In this document: one piece after another, positions 7,273-9,764 of the stretch
How positions within the stretch are numbered: the first letter of the stretch is position 1
Layout of the letters: each line of letters opens with the position of its first letter
From: an uncultured Amylibacter sp.
GTDB lineage: Bacteria; Pseudomonadota; Alphaproteobacteria; Rhodobacterales; Rhodobacteraceae
Length of the DNA stretch: 9,764 nt
Reading direction: 5' to 3'
Assembly: GCA_937944065.1 (NCBI GenBank)
Contig: CALDZS010000355.1
Location: 1 to 9,764, forward strand
The notes under the pieces: generated by a model
Seen by the model: the letters and a program-made list of their open reading frames with translations, nothing else
Databases searched by the model: none
Told to the model about the DNA's origin: nothing
Translations under genes and position numbers: made by a program

Positions 7273-7304
7273 GAGTGCGATATAACGCGCAAAGGCAAAC
7301 CAGT

Positions 7305-8918
7305 CTAGTGACCGCCCATGCGCCCCGTCGTCACGTCATAATCAACCGCGACGCGGTAGCTGGGATCGTCATCACTGTCTATCATCAACTGGCCTGCTTT
7401 TGACAGCAGCGCGTGACAGTCTTTTGACAGGTGGCGCAGTTGTAAGTTTTTACCCGCAGCTTCGTATTTTTCGGCCACAGCCTCGATGGCTTGTAGTGCG
7501 CTGTGATCCACAACACGCGAACCGCTGAAGTCCAAGATGACAGTGTCTGGGTCTTCTTCTGGTATGAACAACTCTTGAAAACGTGTGGTTGACCCAAAGA
7601 ATAGCGGCCCAGTGATATCATAAACCCGCGCACCTTTTTCAGTTTTTGATGCGTGTGGTTTGGCCTGAATTTGCGCTGCGGCATTCCATGCATATACAAG
7701 CGCAGAAATGATGACGCCGACAACAACCGCGATGGCCAAATCTTCTAGCACAGTCACAACAGTTACCACGACGATTACCAATCCATCACTGAACGGGATG
7801 CGGCGCATCAGGCGGATCGACTGCCATGCGAATGTGCCGATAACCACCATAAACATAACGCCGACCAACGCGGCCAATGGAATTTGTTCAATCAAACCAG
7901 AGGCGAACAGGATAAACGCCAGCAAGAACAAGGCCGCAGCGATACCCGCGATGCGTGTGCGCCCGCCAGAGTTTACGTTGATCATGGACTGACCGATCAT
8001 TGCGCAACCGCCCATACCACCGAAGAAACCAGTGACGATGTTAGCACCACCTTGGGCCAAACATTCCTTAGATGAGCCGCCTTTTTTACCCGTGATATCA
8101 CCCACAAGGTTCAAGGTTAGCAAGCTTTCGATCAGACCAATGGCTGACAAGATCAGTGCGTAAGGTAGGATAATCAAAAACGTCTCGAACGTGAAAGGAA
8201 CGCTTGGGATTGCGAACGTGGGCAGACCGCCCGAAATAGGGGCCAGATCGCCAACGCGTGGGACCTGAATATCGAACAGAATGACGATTGCGGCAACCAA
8301 CCCAATGGCCACAAGCGGCGCTGGGATGGCTTTGGTCAGCTTTGGTGTCGCCCAAATCAGTACCATGGTAAGACCAACAAGACCCAAGGTGATCCACAGC
8401 TGTATTCCAGACATCCACGCGTGGTGCCCATCAGCGCCCATAACCTTGAACTGTTCCATCTGGGCCAAGAAAATCACGATCGCTAGACCGTTTACAAAAC
8501 CCAGCATAACGGGATGCGGCACAAGGCGCATGAATTTGCCCAGTCGGAAAACGCCCGCAAGAACCTGTAAAATGCCCATCAAAACCACTGTAGCGAATAG
8601 ATATTGAACGCCGTGATCGGCAACCAGTGCGACCATAACAACGGCCAGCGCGCCGGTGGCGCCTGAAATCATACCTGGACGGCCACCGAAAACAGCGGTG
8701 ATCAGGCCGACGATGAAGGCAGCGTAAAGGCCAACCAAGGGTTCCACACCTGCAACGAACGCAAATGCAACGGCCTCTGGTACCAAGGCCAAGGCGACCG
8801 TCAAACCTGACAGTACATCAATGCGAGCTTGGGTAAATGTGATCGGATCTTCGTCAGGTCCACGGTCTGCCAAACGCAAGCGACGCGTGAAATCTGCAAG
8901 GGTTGTGAATGTGGCCAT
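7305..8918 (-). CDS. SulP-family anion transporter with STAS domain
   Basis: This 537-residue inner-membrane carrier belongs to the SulP/SLC26 family, which moves sulfate, bicarbonate or dicarboxylates with Na+ or H+. It has a long polytopic part (about residues 30-415) with signatures such as GLTVALALVPEAVAFA, GRPGMISGATGALA and GGMGGCAMIGQSMINVNSGG. A cytoplasmic STAS domain follows at about 425-520 (VYDITGPLFFGS, LDFSGSRVVDHSALQAIE), a fold related to SpoIIAA anti-sigma antagonists. By memory, the GGMGGCAMIGQSMIN block resembles cyanobacterial BicA bicarbonate carriers more than E. coli DauA, but the substrate cannot be settled from sequence. An in-frame ATG at 8951 would add 11 residues, but it lacks a ribosome binding site. 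ATG 8918 has GGAG seven bases upstream and gives the more usual N-terminus (MATFTTLADF). The gene lies 78 bases after the TSUP stop and 32 bases before trhO, all on the minus strand. Confidence 0.92.
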   Translation of the reverse strand: MATFTTLADFTRRLRLADRGPDEDPITFTQARIDVLSGLTVALALVPEAVAFAFVAGVEPLVGLYAAFIVGLITAVFGGRPGMISGATGALAVVMVALVADHGVQYLFATVVLMGILQVLAGVFRLGKFMRLVPHPVMLGFVNGLAIVIFLAQMEQFKVMGADGHHAWMSGIQLWITLGLVGLTMVLIWATPKLTKAIPAPLVAIGLVAAIVILFDIQVPRVGDLAPISGGLPTFAIPSVPFTFETFLIILPYALILSAIGLIESLLTLNLVGDITGKKGGSSKECLAQGGANIVTGFFGGMGGCAMIGQSMINVNSGGRTRIAGIAAALFLLAFILFASGLIEQIPLAALVGVMFMVVIGTFAWQSIRLMRRIPFSDGLVIVVVTVVTVLEDLAIAVVVGVIISALVYAWNAAAQIQAKPHASKTEKGARVYDITGPLFFGSTTRFQELFIPEEDPDTVILDFSGSRVVDHSALQAIEAVAEKYEAAGKNLQLRHLSKDCHALLSKAGQLMIDSDDDPSYRVAVDYDVTTGRMGGH

Positions 8919-8925
8919 GGAACTG

Positions 8926-8929
8926 CTCC
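8926..8929 (-). promoter_or_regulatory. Ribosome binding site choosing the SulP start
   Basis: On the minus strand this reads GGAG, seven bases before ATG 8918. No comparable site precedes the upstream in-frame ATG 8951, so the shorter protein is preferred. Confidence 0.55.
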
Positions 8930-8996
8930 GATCAAGTCTTTGGCGCGCCATATAACGTTCTATGCTTAAGGAAAAGGATAAACTGGGGAATAGTCC

Positions 8997-9752
8997 TTAG
9001 CTGACCCATAATAGGCGCAAGGCCATAGCGATACACACGATGACCAAGATTGGGCGGATCAGTTGCGCGCCGTTGGCTATCGCAAGATTTGCACCAATGC
9101 GTCCGCCGATGATCTGACCGATAGCCATGACCAAACCGATTTTCCAAGCAATAGCACCGATGGCCAAGAAACCGACGAAGCCGCCGACATTAGAGGCAAA
9201 GTTATACAATTTTGTACGTGCTGTCGCGTTGACGATACCGTGGCCAGCAAGGCTGACCAGAACCAGCATATAAAACGAACCTGCACCGGGACCAAAGATG
9301 CCGTCGTAAAACCCGATCAGCGGAAGGGCGATTATGCTGATCACGATGGGTGGCAACAGCGCGTTGCGCGCGTCATTGTTCAATTTCTTTGACAGGGCGA
9401 AATAAATCGCGATGGCAATCAGAACAGCGGGCATGATCTTGGCCAACAAATCTGTAGGCAATAAAGTCGCGACATAGACACCCACCAAGGCGGCCAAAAA
9501 ACACAAACCTGCTTTCCACCATTCGGCGCGAATATCCAACAGTCCTTTGCGCGCAAATGTGAAGGTGGCCGACCCAGTACCAAACAAGCCTTGGAATTTG
9601 TTGGTGCCCAAGGCGGTGATCGGCGGCAATCCTGCCAACAGCAATGCGGGCATCACCAGCAATCCGCCGCCGCCCGCAATCGCATCAATAATGCCTGCGA
9701 TCAATGCGACACTGAATAGGATCAGCAAAAGGGTGATGGTGGGGTCTGGCAC
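8997..9752 (-). CDS. TSUP-family permease, YfcA-like
   Basis: This 251-residue inner-membrane protein belongs to the TSUP (TauE/SafE, sulfite exporter) family, and some members are linked to export of sulfite or sulfonate-derived anions. It is almost wholly hydrophobic with about eight segments and shows the internal two-fold repeat of the family: GIIDAIAGGGGLLVMPALL with ALGTNKFQGLFG in the first half, and GFYDGIFGPGAGSFYML with TARTKLYNFASNVGG in the second. The C-terminus (LIRPILVIV then LLWVS) closely recalls E. coli YfcA, whose substrate is not established. The start chosen is GTG 9752 with GCGGA just upstream. It gives a normal length, but the frame stays open to the window edge 12 bases further, so a longer N-terminus cannot be excluded. 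It would be the first visible gene of a possible operon with the SulP carrier and trhO. Confidence 0.9.
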   Translation of the reverse strand: MPDPTITLLLILFSVALIAGIIDAIAGGGGLLVMPALLLAGLPPITALGTNKFQGLFGTGSATFTFARKGLLDIRAEWWKAGLCFLAALVGVYVATLLPTDLLAKIMPAVLIAIAIYFALSKKLNNDARNALLPPIVISIIALPLIGFYDGIFGPGAGSFYMLVLVSLAGHGIVNATARTKLYNFASNVGGFVGFLAIGAIAWKIGLVMAIGQIIGGRIGANLAIANGAQLIRPILVIVCIAMALRLLWVS

Positions 9753-9764
9753 GATGCGTCCGCA

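Noticed and set aside
8942..8949. GGCGCGCC eight-base palindrome upstream of the SulP gene
   Set aside because: It lies between the two candidate SulP starts, has no second copy or operator-like context, and can be chance in GC-leaning DNA.
1..9764. Search by eye for tRNA, rRNA, CRISPR arrays, insertion-sequence ends and phage attachment sites
   Set aside because: No cloverleaf-like segment, regular spacer-repeat array, transposase fragment or flanking terminal repeat was found; the window is almost fully covered by protein genes.

Overview
The window looks like an ordinary chromosomal stretch of an alphaproteobacterium, most likely a marine Rhodobacterales (Roseobacter-type) genome of moderate GC. 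This rests on the protein styles (the AFG1/ZapE ATPase, an MFS permease, a large soluble hybrid histidine kinase, a YfcA-like TSUP permease and a BicA-like SulP carrier) and on the frequent GTG and TTG starts. The assignment is inference, since no rRNA, tRNA or marker gene is present. No phage genes, insertion sequences or CRISPR array are visible. No gene-free stretch exceeds about 130 bases.

Layout. (1) 17-760, plus strand: a 247-residue protein I cannot firmly name; its C-terminal half loosely resembles Imm52-like or DUF3396-like immunity proteins. It is followed by a 128-base gap carrying a degenerate in-register repeat. (2) 889-2856, minus strand: zapE followed after 96 bases by a membrane-anchored NYN (Zc3h12a-type) ribonuclease. 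(3) 2918-6370, plus strand: an MFS transporter, diverging from zapE, and then a PAS / HisKA / HATPase / REC / REC hybrid kinase. The kinase ribosome binding site lies inside a short GC-rich inverted repeat. (4) 6367-9752, minus strand: three genes read TSUP permease, then SulP/STAS anion carrier, then trhO (tRNA U34 hydroxylase, rhodanese fold), in the order and spacing of a possible operon.

How the genes may work together. The right-hand block has a possible oxyanion or sulfur theme: a TSUP family linked to export of sulfur anions, a SulP family that moves sulfate or bicarbonate, and a rhodanese-fold enzyme. TrhO itself hydroxylates tRNA rather than moving sulfur, so the link is suggestive only. 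In the zapE-NYN pair, an ATPase that acts at the inner membrane sits beside a membrane-tethered RNase. The kinase has no cognate response regulator or Hpt gene in the window, so its output must lie elsewhere.

I found no clear-cut new system. The most worthwhile leads are the membrane-tethered NYN RNase beside zapE, the possible orphan immunity gene at the left edge, and the hairpin covering the kinase ribosome binding site.
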